NCBI GenBank assembly: GCA_964583095.1 | Contig: CAZOVB010000082.1 | Coordinates: 1-18,228, forward strand | DNA length: 18,228 nt | From: CAZOVB01 sp964583095 | GTDB taxonomy: Bacteria > Planctomycetota > Phycisphaerae > SM23-33 | Direction of reading: 5' to 3' | Shown: in pieces, positions 1 to 7,247 of the stretch | Layout of the letters: each line of letters opens with the position of its first letter | Position numbering within the stretch: the stretch's first letter is position 1 | The notes under the pieces: model-generated | What the model was told of the DNA's origin: nothing | The model's database searches: none | Seen by the model: the letters and a program-made list of their open reading frames with translations, nothing else | Made by a program: the position numbers and the translations under genes

Positions 1-1
1 C

Positions 2-253
2 CACGCCGTCTGGTCAGACGGGGACGACGGCCTCTTCGAGGTCTGGCAGGACGGTGTTCGGGTCCTCCGGATCGAGGGGCCCACGACCGACGGCCAGGGC
101 GCTTCGATCAAGTCGAAGATCGGCCTGTACTGGGGTGGTTGGCAGGATGTCGAAGACCCGTCGGTCACCACGCTGGAAGCATACTACGACGAATACCGCG
201 TTGGCGATTCGCAGGCTTCCTACGAGGATGTGCGCCCCGGGGCCGACTCATAG
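2..253 (+). CDS. C-terminal part of a polysaccharide-lyase-like secreted protein (5' end outside window)
   Basis: An open frame enters from the left edge and ends at TAG 251-253, leaving 83 visible residues. The visible part reads as alternating beta strands: HAVWSDGDDGLFEVWQDG near the start, KIGLYWGG in the middle and LEAYYDEYRVG near the end. This layout (a 'W-DG-leVWqDG' strand, a 'K-GlYwg' strand, then 'vyYDeyrvG') is what the C-terminal half of the heparin-lyase-I-like polysaccharide lyase jelly roll (Pfam PF14099 type) looks like. Such enzymes cleave uronic-acid polysaccharides by beta-elimination outside the cytoplasm. Neither the catalytic part nor a signal peptide is visible, so the substrate cannot be named. 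There is no PEP-CTERM tail or other sorting signal at its end. The gene converges on the ABC ATPase gene 125 bp further on. A concanavalin-like LamG or DUF1080 domain is an alternative reading. Confidence 0.6.
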   Translation, partial: HAVWSDGDDGLFEVWQDGVRVLRIEGPTTDGQGASIKSKIGLYWGGWQDVEDPSVTTLEAYYDEYRVGDSQASYEDVRPGADS

Positions 254-377
254 AATGCCGTGAAGATCATCATGCGAATCAGCCCCCAGAAGAACTGCGT
301 GACCACCCCGGCCAGGGCGGCTGAGCGGTATTGCAGAAGGCTCCGACAACTGGCAGAGAACATGGCCCTGTAGGGCG

Positions 378-1361
378 TCATTTCTTCACCTGACCGTAAA
401 GGCGAGCGACGATCTCCTCGATGGGAGGATTCTCGACAAATAGATCGTGAACTGCGCAGCAGGCTGTCAGCCGGGCAATCAACTCCGCTGCCGGAATCTG
501 CCTGGGATCGAACGCAAGCGTCACTCTCTTCTCATCGCGCTGAACCACGCGACAGGGCAACTGCTGGATCCCATCTTCTCCATCGGCCAGGTCCACGATC
601 AGCCGCCGCTCGGGACTGATCCTGTCGCGAAGCTGCTCCAGCGTGCCGTCCAGAAAGATGCTTCCCTCGTGGATTACGATCAGCCGGGAGCACAGGGCCT
701 CGATGTCGTCCATGTCATGGGTGGTCAGAAGCACCGTCACGCCCCGCCGGCGGTTGATCTCCTGGATGAATCTTCGAACGGCCAGCTTGCTCACCGCGTC
801 CAGGCCTATGGTCGGTTCGTCCAGGAACAGGATTTCGGGGCCATGGAGCATGGCCGCTGCCAGATCGCATCGCATCCGCTGGCCCAGCGAGAGCTGACGC
901 ACCGGCTGATCCAGGAGTGAATCGATCTCCAGGCGCTGGACCATCTCGTCCATCCGCTGCCGCCATTGGGATGACTCGACAGAGTAGATATCCCGAAGGA
1001 GTTCGAACGACTCGATAACCGGCAGGTCCCACCAGAGCTGGCTGCGCTGGCCAAAGACAGCCGAGATCCGTCGAACCGTCTCCACACGCCGGCGATGGGG
1101 AACCTTGCCCAGTACCTCCACTTTGCCGCTGTCGGGCGTCAGAATCCCCGTGACGATCTTGACGGTCGTGCTTTTGCCGGGCCCGTTGGGGCCGATGTAG
1201 CCCACCAGTTCCCCCGGTTCCACACGAAAGCTGACATTCTTCAGGGCTTCCACCGTGCGGCAGCGACGATGAAAGAGACCGGCAAGGGCTCCCAGGACAC
1301 CCTCTCTGCGCAGGGCGACCTTGTAGGTCTTGGTCAAATTCTCCACGACAATCTGCGACAT
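378..1361 (-). CDS. ABC transporter ATP-binding protein (COG4586-like), P-loop variant
   Basis: This 327-residue protein has one complete nucleotide-binding domain: Walker A GPNGPGKST at residues 57-65, Q-loop Gln105, signature LSLGQ at 157-161, Walker B ILFLDE at 177-182 and switch His215 in TTHDMDD. A C-terminal extension of about 90 residues follows. The length, the N-terminal VALRREG-x-GALAGLFHRR insertion before the P-loop and the FGQRSQLWWDLPVIESFELL stretch resemble the COG4586 ATPases, which work with two ABC-2-type permeases (COG4587 and COG3694). No permease gene is adjacent: downstream is a convergent gene and upstream a PEP-CTERM gene, so the ATPase stands alone here. The fifth P-loop position, nearly always Ala in GPNGAGKST, is Pro (codon CCC, 1179-1181); GxxGxGKS is still satisfied. 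The ATG start is preceded by a TGGAGA ribosome site. Substrate unknown; export is the usual role of this family. Confidence 0.88.
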   Translation of the reverse strand: MSQIVVENLTKTYKVALRREGVLGALAGLFHRRCRTVEALKNVSFRVEPGELVGYIGPNGPGKSTTVKIVTGILTPDSGKVEVLGKVPHRRRVETVRRISAVFGQRSQLWWDLPVIESFELLRDIYSVESSQWRQRMDEMVQRLEIDSLLDQPVRQLSLGQRMRCDLAAAMLHGPEILFLDEPTIGLDAVSKLAVRRFIQEINRRRGVTVLLTTHDMDDIEALCSRLIVIHEGSIFLDGTLEQLRDRISPERRLIVDLADGEDGIQQLPCRVVQRDEKRVTLAFDPRQIPAAELIARLTACCAVHDLFVENPPIEEIVARLYGQVKK

Positions 1362-1468
1362 CGATTCTCCAGAGCCAGAATTTCAGGCCACCGGGAAGAT
1401 TACTCCGAAGCGTGACACAATGCCGCTCAAATAATGCGGTCCCGGCTTTTCGGAGGAGATCGATGTGT

Positions 1469-1504
1469 AAAGACGGCGCGACGGATCGTTCCGCCGCGCC
1501 GTCT
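1469..1504 (-). terminator. Hairpin terminator after PEP-CTERM gene 1
   Basis: On the minus strand the arms AGACGGCGCG (1495-1504) and CGCGCCGTCT (1471-1480) pair perfectly over 10 bp. Inside the 14-nt loop a further GGA/TCC pairing is possible. A short T-run follows (TTT, 1471-1469). It starts 36 bases after the stop codon of the PEP-CTERM gene and would end transcription before the ABC ATPase gene. The T-tract is short, so a bacterial intrinsic terminator is likely but not certain. An identical copy lies after the second PEP-CTERM gene. Confidence 0.65.
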
Positions 1505-1629
1505 GAAATTCCAATTCCCTTTGCTGCTGACTGTCGTTGCTTACGCTCTGCGCCGACGGCGAATGTAGCCGCCCAGACCCGCAACGGCCGAGCCGAAGGC
1601 CAGCATCGTCATCGGTTCGGGGATCGCCG
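1469..1629 (-). repeat. 161-bp identical direct repeat, copy 1 (PEP-CTERM tail + stop + terminator)
   Basis: Read base by base, 1469-1629 is identical to 2652-2812 (offset 1183) with no mismatch. The unit spans, on the coding strand, the last 28 codons of the PEP-CTERM gene starting exactly at the AIPEP motif, the TAA stop, a 36-base 3' UTR and the whole terminator hairpin. Identity stops at both ends immediately: the codons before AIPEP and the bases beyond the hairpin differ. Confidence 0.97.
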
Positions 1630-2416
1630 TTGTCGGAGGAGCCTGCTGCAGACTCACCGGTGCACCGATCTCCATTCCCTGCCAACTGACCGTACTGACC
1701 GAACCGATTTCGGCATCAGGCGAGGCGAACAGATCAGGATACACGAGCATGTCCGAAAGATTGAATGCCGCGGGAATGGTATACGAAGAAACCTGATACC
1801 ACTGCTTCTGGTCGATGGCGTTGTTCCAGTTGGGAGCTGGGCCGTCACCGGGATTGCCCTTGCCATAGACCCACAGGTTTGCTGCTCGCGTCGTCGGATC
1901 CACGATCAACTGAAAATAGTAGAGACGATCTGAGGGGTAGATGGCACCCCCGCCCGCCACGTCGTGCGTTCCTCCTTCGGTGCAGTACCACTGCTCTCCC
2001 GTCGGCGCACCAATGTTGGTCGTCTCCATCCGAACCCGGTCCCACGGCTGAGGGGGAATCCCGTGCCATCCGCCCAGTGTCGACGTGGTGAAGTTGGTTT
2101 TTACTTCCTGGCGGGTGCTCCATCCGTTGGTCTCGAAATCCATGTCGATCATCACGAACTGGAAGTAGTACGGAGCACTGGGGCTGGGCGACTGGGTCTG
2201 GCTCAAGTCCACCCATCCCCGCAGTGCGACCGGATTGCCGCCATTGAGGGATGCCAGATCCACCACCGGGCTGTGGTAGGTGCCCCCTCCATATTCATGG
2301 GGCCAGCCACCATCGGCCGTAATGCTGACGGACCCGTTGGGGATTGAAACAGCCAAACTAGAGGCCGTTATCGCCAACAGGAAAAACGAAGCTGTCATAA
2401 ATGTTTTACTTCTCAT
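1541..2416 (-). CDS. PEP-CTERM sorted extracellular protein 1
   Basis: This protein of 291 residues has an N-terminal signal peptide (MRSKTFMTASFFLLAITASS, cleavage probably near residue 24). Its body is rich in Gly, Trp, Tyr and Thr, and its tail is typical of exosortase substrates: IPEP motif, hydrophobic stretch MTMLAFGSAVAGLGGYI, then RRRRRA. Such tails are recognised by an exosortase (EpsH-type), which is not in this window, and the protein is delivered to the cell surface or extracellular matrix. The body (for example GGWPHEYGGGTYHSP and DRLYYFQLIVDP) matches no family I recognise; it looks like a beta-sandwich. The frame is open further upstream to an ATG at 2563, but ATG 2416 is chosen because it begins the signal peptide, has AAAGGAG eight bases before it, and lies downstream of a TATAAT box that overlaps the upper ATG. 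The last 28 residues are identical to those of the neighbouring PEP-CTERM protein. Confidence 0.85.
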   Translation of the reverse strand: MRSKTFMTASFFLLAITASSLAVSIPNGSVSITADGGWPHEYGGGTYHSPVVDLASLNGGNPVALRGWVDLSQTQSPSPSAPYYFQFVMIDMDFETNGWSTRQEVKTNFTTSTLGGWHGIPPQPWDRVRMETTNIGAPTGEQWYCTEGGTHDVAGGGAIYPSDRLYYFQLIVDPTTRAANLWVYGKGNPGDGPAPNWNNAIDQKQWYQVSSYTIPAAFNLSDMLVYPDLFASPDAEIGSVSTVSWQGMEIGAPVSLQQAPPTTAIPEPMTMLAFGSAVAGLGGYIRRRRRA

Positions 2417-2431
2417 TGGTTCCACTCCTTT

Positions 2432-2446
2432 GCGGCAAAATGCCGC
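2432..2446 (-). promoter_or_regulatory. Leader hairpin abutting the ribosome site of PEP-CTERM gene 1
   Basis: On the mRNA sense strand the bases GCGGCA-TTT-TGCCGC form a 6-bp stem (or a 5-bp stem with a 5-base loop) that ends directly before the AAAGGAG ribosome site. Its placement could affect ribosome access or mRNA stability. It is short, and no antisense partner of the Shine-Dalgarno is visible, so a regulatory role is only inferred. Confidence 0.3.
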
Positions 2447-2561
2447 TGTCAGAAAACGCTCTCTACCGGATGCGCCATAGGAAATGTTCAGCAAGCAGAA
2501 ACTAAGAAACCTGTACATATAACAGAAGTGAAAGTCCCTCGCCTCCGACAGATTTTCATCC

Positions 2562-2590
2562 ATTATATACGAGGTTAACGATCTAGGAAA
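2562..2590 (-). promoter_or_regulatory. Probable sigma-70-type promoter of PEP-CTERM gene 1
   Basis: The minus strand has a perfect -10 hexamer TATAAT (2562-2567). It is preceded by a 17-base spacer and a weak -35 TTTCCT (2585-2590, three of six consensus bases). Transcription would start near 2555, giving a leader of about 140 bases before ATG 2416. The only A/T-rich stretch in this region coincides with the hexamer. Confidence 0.5.
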
Positions 2591-2651
2591 GCCGTGAATT
2601 TGGATTTCTTCAAACCGTGCTGCGAATACTCAATCCTCCCGGATATCACGA

Positions 2652-2687
2652 AAAGACGGCGCGACGGATCGTTCCGCCGCGCCGTCT
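2652..2687 (-). terminator. Hairpin terminator after PEP-CTERM gene 2
   Basis: Identical to the hairpin after the other PEP-CTERM gene: 10-bp arms AGACGGCGCG and CGCGCCGTCT, here followed by TTTTC on the minus strand. It would end transcription of the second PEP-CTERM gene before the promoter of the first, so the two genes are probably separate transcription units. Confidence 0.65.
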
Positions 2688-2812
2688 GAAATTCCAATTC
2701 CCTTTGCTGCTGACTGTCGTTGCTTACGCTCTGCGCCGACGGCGAATGTAGCCGCCCAGACCCGCAACGGCCGAGCCGAAGGCCAGCATCGTCATCGGTT
2801 CGGGGATCGCCG
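2652..2812 (-). repeat. 161-bp identical direct repeat, copy 2 (PEP-CTERM tail + stop + terminator)
   Basis: Second copy of the unit at 1469-1629, same orientation, no mismatch seen over 161 bases including synonymous positions, 3' UTR and hairpin loop. The boundary inside the gene lies at the first codon of AIPEP: copy 1 is preceded by PPTT and copy 2 by TPEA. Confidence 0.97.
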
Positions 2813-3590
2813 CTTCAGGAGTGCTCACGCTTGCGTTGTCGATGGCCAACCGCGTCGCGTCGGCATAGTTGATCCACATGTAACCGTTTCCGCCGGCCTC
2901 GGAGGGCGAATAGGCCTCGGTGACCCAGTCGGCCGACCAGAGGGGGTTCCCTGCTGCATCGACGACCGAGAAGGCAACCGTAACATCCGAACCTGCCGAG
3001 CTGAACTGCCAGCCGAAGGTGTACCACCCGCTCTGGGTGAACATTCCAGGCGCCTCGGCCGAACCGTACGGCTGGGAAGGTCGGGTCAGCTTTCCGGGCT
3101 TCAGCTCGAAATCGGTGTTGTGGGAAGCGTTGACATAGAGGCCGTTGCTGCCGGATTCATTCGGATCCGCAGCGCCCACATGGAAAATGTTGTCCTGTTC
3201 ATGGTCGTTTCCGACGTTGTACATCGCTTGCGAGATGTCGAAGCCGTAGGTCCCCGCAGCAATCATCGGATCATCGAGATCGATGTAGATCTGCAGCGAA
3301 CTGCTCCAGTTGGCCCCCAGGGTTGTCCGGCTGCCGCCAAGAAAGGAATAGGCCCCGGAGTAGTAGTCCTGGGGCAGATTGGCCGGATCGGTCAGCTCCA
3401 GATGATAATCGCCCGAAGCAGGAGAAATGCCAGTCGAGCCCTGGTAGACGCGGGACAATTCGCTCTGGTAAGAACTCCAACCGCCCATATCCGTCTCGAA
3501 ACCCTCGGAATGCAATGAAGCACCCATCGAAACAGTAGCGAGCCCCAAAACGGCCGAAATGGCCAAAACCGATGTAATTCCCGAGCGCAT
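2724..3590 (-). CDS. PEP-CTERM sorted extracellular protein 2
   Basis: This protein of 288 residues begins with a signal peptide (MRSGITSVLAISAVLGLATVS, cleavage likely after the nearby SMGA). A body of about 235 residues follows, starting with SEGFETDMGGWSSY. A 'GFE-d--gW' opening is common in secreted carbohydrate-binding or concanavalin-like beta-sandwich domains of planctomycetes and verrucomicrobia. It ends with the PEP-CTERM tail (IPEP, hydrophobic helix, RRRRRA), which predicts exosortase processing and surface delivery. The 28-residue tail is identical to that of the other PEP-CTERM protein, while the bodies show no visible similarity. The ATG start has AAAGGAG seven bases upstream, the same ribosome-site wording as its neighbour. 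The specific role is unknown; binding of a surface glycan would be a guess. Confidence 0.88.
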   Translation of the reverse strand: MRSGITSVLAISAVLGLATVSMGASLHSEGFETDMGGWSSYQSELSRVYQGSTGISPASGDYHLELTDPANLPQDYYSGAYSFLGGSRTTLGANWSSSLQIYIDLDDPMIAAGTYGFDISQAMYNVGNDHEQDNIFHVGAADPNESGSNGLYVNASHNTDFELKPGKLTRPSQPYGSAEAPGMFTQSGWYTFGWQFSSAGSDVTVAFSVVDAAGNPLWSADWVTEAYSPSEAGGNGYMWINYADATRLAIDNASVSTPEAAIPEPMTMLAFGSAVAGLGGYIRRRRRA

Positions 3591-4063
3591 ACTTCACTCC
3601 TTTGTTTTGCCGACCCTTTGAAACGAGAGGCCGGCGATTTCCCTGCTGCCCGAAAGACGATCAAAGGCACAACGCGTGCCGGGAGTGAGAATCGGACATT
3701 TCTGCCCGGAAGCTGTCGGGGTCCTCCGGTGAATCGGGCCCTGCAGTACTTCCCTCCTGTCGTCATTTCGTCTGACTTCTAACCTATATCTTTGCACAGA
3801 ATTGCCCTTCTTGCAATCAGGTAATCACCTTACTTTGGCCATTTCCTCAAGAATTCCCATTTGAGTCGCGGTTTCGGCAACCTTGTGCGGACCGAACCAT
3901 TCCAAGCCAACCGGCCCTCTGGCTCTCAGACGAAGGAAATGTTTGAAGAAGCATCCCAAATGCCTGCAGACTTGATAGAATCTCCGCCCGAGCTTCCGTT
4001 GAATCTATCGCCATCGGTACAGTTTGTCGAAGTACTGGCCGGAACAAAGAATTGAGGTCTGCC
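3591..4063. other. Divergent intergenic region between PEP-CTERM gene 2 and the GH106-like gene
   Basis: About 470 bases without a convincing gene. Short open frames on both strands here lack ribosome sites and recognisable sequence. It must hold the promoters of both flanking genes. The only sites noticed are a weak -24/-12-like motif for the minus-strand gene (3790-3808) and the GAGGT ribosome site of the plus-strand gene at 4054-4058. Confidence 0.6.
3790..3808 (-). promoter_or_regulatory. Possible sigma-54 (-24/-12) site upstream of PEP-CTERM gene 2
   Basis: On the minus strand AGGGCAATTCTGTGCAAAG has GG and GC separated by exactly ten bases, and TGTGCA resembles the -12 element TTTGCA. 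The -24 part (AGGGCA) fits the TGGCAC consensus poorly. It lies about 200 bases before the start codon. PEP-CTERM genes in some exosortase systems are known to be RpoN-dependent (PrsK/PrsR), which makes the match worth noting, but it could be chance. Confidence 0.2.
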
Positions 4064-7000
4064 TTGTCTGCCAACCGTTTGAAAGAGACTTTCGCCAATC
4101 CTCCCGCACGCTACCGCCCCATGATCCAGTGGTCGTGGAACGGCCGAATGACCCCCCGGCGCATCCGGGAACAGTTGGAGCAATTTGCCCAGCAGCGATG
4201 TGGGGGCGTGTTCATCTATCCTCGCCCGGGGTTTGAACTGGGCTATCTCATGCCCGAGTGGTTCGAGTTGTGGCGCGTCGCCCTGAAGGAATGTCGTCGC
4301 CTGGGCCTGGAATGCCACATCTACGACGAGTTTACCTGCTTCAGCGGGCACGCCGGAGGTCAGGTGATCAAGAACAAGCCGTACCTGGCCGCCCAGGCGC
4401 TGCGGATCGAGCCGGTCGCGAAATGGGACTCGCCCGCAGTGGACTTCTGGGAGACGCTTTTTCCCGACAAGAGCTTTCAGGGCGACCCGCTGGCCTACTT
4501 CCATGTCAGCCCGGACGGGCCGCCGAGGCGCGTGGACGCCGACAACGTCGCCTCCGGAGATGCCCCGGCCCAGGCGGTGACCCTCTGCAGGACCGAACCC
4601 AGAGGAAACGGCTTTGCCGTACCCGACCTGACCCGGCGGGAATCAACCGAGATGTTCCTCCAGACCACGCATGAACAGTACGCCCGAACCGTCGGCGACG
4701 CGTTCGGCCAGGACTGCCGTTTCGTCTTCACCGATGAGCCGCAGCTTGTCCACCATAGCGGCCTGATGTGCAGCCGAGAGATCATCAAGGAGTTCGGCAG
4801 AGATCATGGCTACGACCTGAACGACAAGATCGGCGAACTTTGTTTTACCCAGGAGGGCTCGCCGGCCGTTCGATTCGACTACTTCTACACGCTGAATCGA
4901 CTGTTCATCGACAATTTCATGAAGCCCCTCTACGACTGGTGCGGAGAGCACAACCTGGAGTTCTCCGGTCACCTGGTGGAATGCTGCTGGCCCCGGCCGA
5001 CCTGCCAGCCCGACGTGATGCATGCCCTTCGCTGGATGCAGGCACCGGGCACGGACATGCTGGGCTTCCAGTTCAAGCCGACCTCCCCGGAGGAAAACGG
5101 GCATTGGATACTCGTACAGACAATGCTCCGCAGCGTCGGGAGGCAACTTGGTCGCAAGTGGCTGCTTACCGAGTCCTGCGGCGCAAATGGCTACGGGTAC
5201 GATGTAGCACAGTTCAAGCCGCTGGAGGATTTCCTCCTGGCCTATGGTGTGAACGTGCTCGATCCTCACCTGTCGCACGAAACCCTCTCGGGGGCCCGCA
5301 AGTGGGAATGGCCCCAGACGCTCAGCGACCATAGCCCCTGGTGGGAGCACTACCATCGACAATCCGACCACACCGGCCGGGTAAACGCCATGCTCTGCGG
5401 CGGCCAGGACAAGACCCGAGTCCTGATGCTTCTGCCCACCACCACGGCTTGGCTGTTCTACCAGGCCAAGTGCTTCCAGCAGGGCTTTGAAGCGTCCAAC
5501 GCCAAGATGGATCATCTCCGCAGTCGCCAGGACGAAATCTGTCACAGACTTGCCGGAATGCAGATCGACTTCGATCTGGGTGACGAGTTCATCCTGGCTG
5601 AATTCGCTCAGGCCGACAGCGGCACGCTCCGTGTCGGCGAGGCCCAGTACGATGTGATCCTCCTGCCCGATACGCTGGAGAATATCACAGTCGACACGCT
5701 GGCCTGGCTCGATACGTACCTCGAAGAAGGCGGGCGCGTCCTGGCTTTGGGTCAGCCGCCTAAGTACGTCAATGGGCGCATCATCGACGCCCCGGCCAAG
5801 CTAGCCGAGAAGTTCTCCGACCAGTGGAGCCTTTGCGAAGATCTTGCCTCCATGGCAAAGACCTGCAGGGAGATCGTCCCCCCGCCCCTGTCCGCTCCGG
5901 ATGGCGGGGTGCTGCCCTCGTCGCTTGTCTGGCGACGGGTGGAACTCGATGAGGCAAGGACCTTCTACTTCCTGTGCAACCCGTTTGCCCGGGAGATTTC
6001 GGCCGAGGTCCGCCTGCCGGGGCGTTCCATCGAGGCGTTCAACACCGCCGATGGAACCACCGAGTCGATGGCCTGCAGGCAGGATGGCGATTCCGTAATC
6101 GCCCCCCTGCAACTGCCCCCCTGGGGCCATGTGCTCTGGCTCACTTCACCCGAATCTTCCCAGCCGCCGGCGGAGAAACCCCAACCCTCAACGCCTGTGG
6201 ATTGCCGGCTGGAAGGCGTGGCGCGTCTGGCCGACAACCTCATGCAGATCGACTACTGCGATATCTCGGCCAATGGCTACAAGGCCCGCGACGTTGCCAC
6301 CATCGCAGCCGACGAGATGAACTGGAAATGGCAGGGATTCGATTCGACTCCCTGGCGGGCGTCGCAGTACGAGCGTGTGACACCGGATCGACCGGCCGAC
6401 CCGGACTCGGACTTGAGGCTGACCTACCGCTTCAGCATCGGAGAGGATCTGCCCGAGGAGGCCCGAAGAGCCTTGCGGGTGGGAATCGAGCGGCTCTGGC
6501 TCTACCAGGTACGCGTCAACGGCGAACCGATCAACACCGCTACCGCCAAACGATGGTTCGACGAGGAAATGCAGGCCCTTCCTATCGGTCCCTACGTTCG
6601 TCCGGGACAGAACGAGCTGGAACTCTACGCAAAGCCCTTTACGGTCTTCTCCGAGCTCAAGCCGGTCGTTCTGATCGGGGACTACTCTCTCGAAGCGACC
6701 GACAAAGGCTTTATCGTCCGGGCCGCCGAAAAGCTGGACCTGGGAGACTGGACCCAGCAGGGCCTGCCCTTCTATCACGAGCGTCTGGCCTATACGTTCG
6801 GGTTCGAGTTGTCCCAACCCACCGACGCACTGGAAGTGAAACTCGACTATCAGGGAGCCCTGGCCGAGGTGGAGCTCGACGGCAATGAGGTCGGGGCCGT
6901 GCTGCATCCGCCCTACTCGTTGAAGATCGAAGAGACCCTCCCCGCTGGAAAGCACCGTTTGAGAATCAAGGTCATCGGGAACATGAAGAACTTCATGGGG

Positions 7001-7129
7001 CCGTTCTTCAGCGACGCCGTTCCGGGCCCCTGGGCCTGGGGAGACTGTCCGGACCACCAGCCGGCCGGCAAGGAGTATCGGTTCTATCCGGTTGGCCTGA
7101 TGAACCCGCCGGAGCTTCGCAAGCTGTAG
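4064..7129 (+). CDS. GH106-like glycoside hydrolase (alpha-L-rhamnosidase-related)
   Basis: A protein of about 1021 residues. The N-terminal region has the hallmarks of the GH106 / Glyco_hydro_106 family: NPPARYRPMIQWSWNG near residue 15, GGVFIYPRPGFELGYL near 50, and CHIYDEFTCFSGHAGGQV near 85-100. Further on, FTDEPQL lies near 222-229 followed by EFGRDHGYDL, and a second conserved-looking acid sits in LLTESCGANGYGY near 370. The C-terminal 350 residues form jelly-roll carbohydrate-binding-like modules (for example WLYQVRVNGEPI and LPAGKHRLRIKVIGN). Family members release terminal alpha-L-rhamnose from plant pectins or bacterial glycans; the exact substrate cannot be read from sequence. No signal peptide is visible, so it probably acts in the cytoplasm on imported oligosaccharides. 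Start: TTG 4064 is preferred because GAGGT lies five bases upstream; TTG 4052 in the same frame is possible, and ATG 4121 would remove conserved sequence. It stands alone in its transcription unit. Confidence 0.75.
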   Translation: MSANRLKETFANPPARYRPMIQWSWNGRMTPRRIREQLEQFAQQRCGGVFIYPRPGFELGYLMPEWFELWRVALKECRRLGLECHIYDEFTCFSGHAGGQVIKNKPYLAAQALRIEPVAKWDSPAVDFWETLFPDKSFQGDPLAYFHVSPDGPPRRVDADNVASGDAPAQAVTLCRTEPRGNGFAVPDLTRRESTEMFLQTTHEQYARTVGDAFGQDCRFVFTDEPQLVHHSGLMCSREIIKEFGRDHGYDLNDKIGELCFTQEGSPAVRFDYFYTLNRLFIDNFMKPLYDWCGEHNLEFSGHLVECCWPRPTCQPDVMHALRWMQAPGTDMLGFQFKPTSPEENGHWILVQTMLRSVGRQLGRKWLLTESCGANGYGYDVAQFKPLEDFLLAYGVNVLDPHLSHETLSGARKWEWPQTLSDHSPWWEHYHRQSDHTGRVNAMLCGGQDKTRVLMLLPTTTAWLFYQAKCFQQGFEASNAKMDHLRSRQDEICHRLAGMQIDFDLGDEFILAEFAQADSGTLRVGEAQYDVILLPDTLENITVDTLAWLDTYLEEGGRVLALGQPPKYVNGRIIDAPAKLAEKFSDQWSLCEDLASMAKTCREIVPPPLSAPDGGVLPSSLVWRRVELDEARTFYFLCNPFAREISAEVRLPGRSIEAFNTADGTTESMACRQDGDSVIAPLQLPPWGHVLWLTSPESSQPPAEKPQPSTPVDCRLEGVARLADNLMQIDYCDISANGYKARDVATIAADEMNWKWQGFDSTPWRASQYERVTPDRPADPDSDLRLTYRFSIGEDLPEEARRALRVGIERLWLYQVRVNGEPINTATAKRWFDEEMQALPIGPYVRPGQNELELYAKPFTVFSELKPVVLIGDYSLEATDKGFIVRAAEKLDLGDWTQQGLPFYHERLAYTFGFELSQPTDALEVKLDYQGALAEVELDGNEVGAVLHPPYSLKIEETLPAGKHRLRIKVIGNMKNFMGPFFSDAVPGPWAWGDCPDHQPAGKEYRFYPVGLMNPPELRKL

Positions 7130-7160
7130 ACTGCGTCCGATTTGACCACGCAACAATAAA

Positions 7161-7201
7161 GTCGCCGCCGGCTGCCCATCCTTTGAGCAGCCGGCGGCGA
7201 C
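7161..7201. terminator. Long GC-rich hairpin between convergent genes (bidirectional terminator)
   Basis: Arms GTCGCCGCCGGCTGC (7161-7175) and GCAGCCGGCGGCGAC (7187-7201) pair perfectly over 15 bp with an 11-base loop. It lies 31 bases after the GH106-like stop codon and 46 bases after the stop of the minus-strand DUF998-type gene. T-runs are weak on both sides (TGTATC on plus, CTTTATTG on minus), but the position between two converging genes and the strength of the stem support a shared terminator. Confidence 0.75.
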
Positions 7202-7247
7202 TGTATCAAGATCGAGCAGATCCCTAGCCCGGCTCTCGGGCAAGGTC

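Noticed and set aside
272..373. 33-residue open frame between the lyase fragment and the ABC gene
   Set aside because: No ribosome site, no recognisable sequence, and short enough to be chance in a GC-rich region.
364..376. GCCC-TGTA-GGGC hairpin between the lyase fragment and the ABC gene
   Set aside because: The stem is only 4-5 bp and no T-run follows on either strand, so it cannot be called a terminator.
2417..2563. 49-residue N-terminal extension of PEP-CTERM protein 1 starting at ATG 2563
   Set aside because: It precedes a proper signal peptide and ribosome site, and its ATG overlaps the TATAAT promoter box.
2652..2812. Insertion sequence or MITE as explanation of the 161-bp repeat
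   Set aside because: The unit has no terminal inverted repeats at its ends, no flanking target duplication and no transposase. The only inverted repeat is the terminator hairpin.
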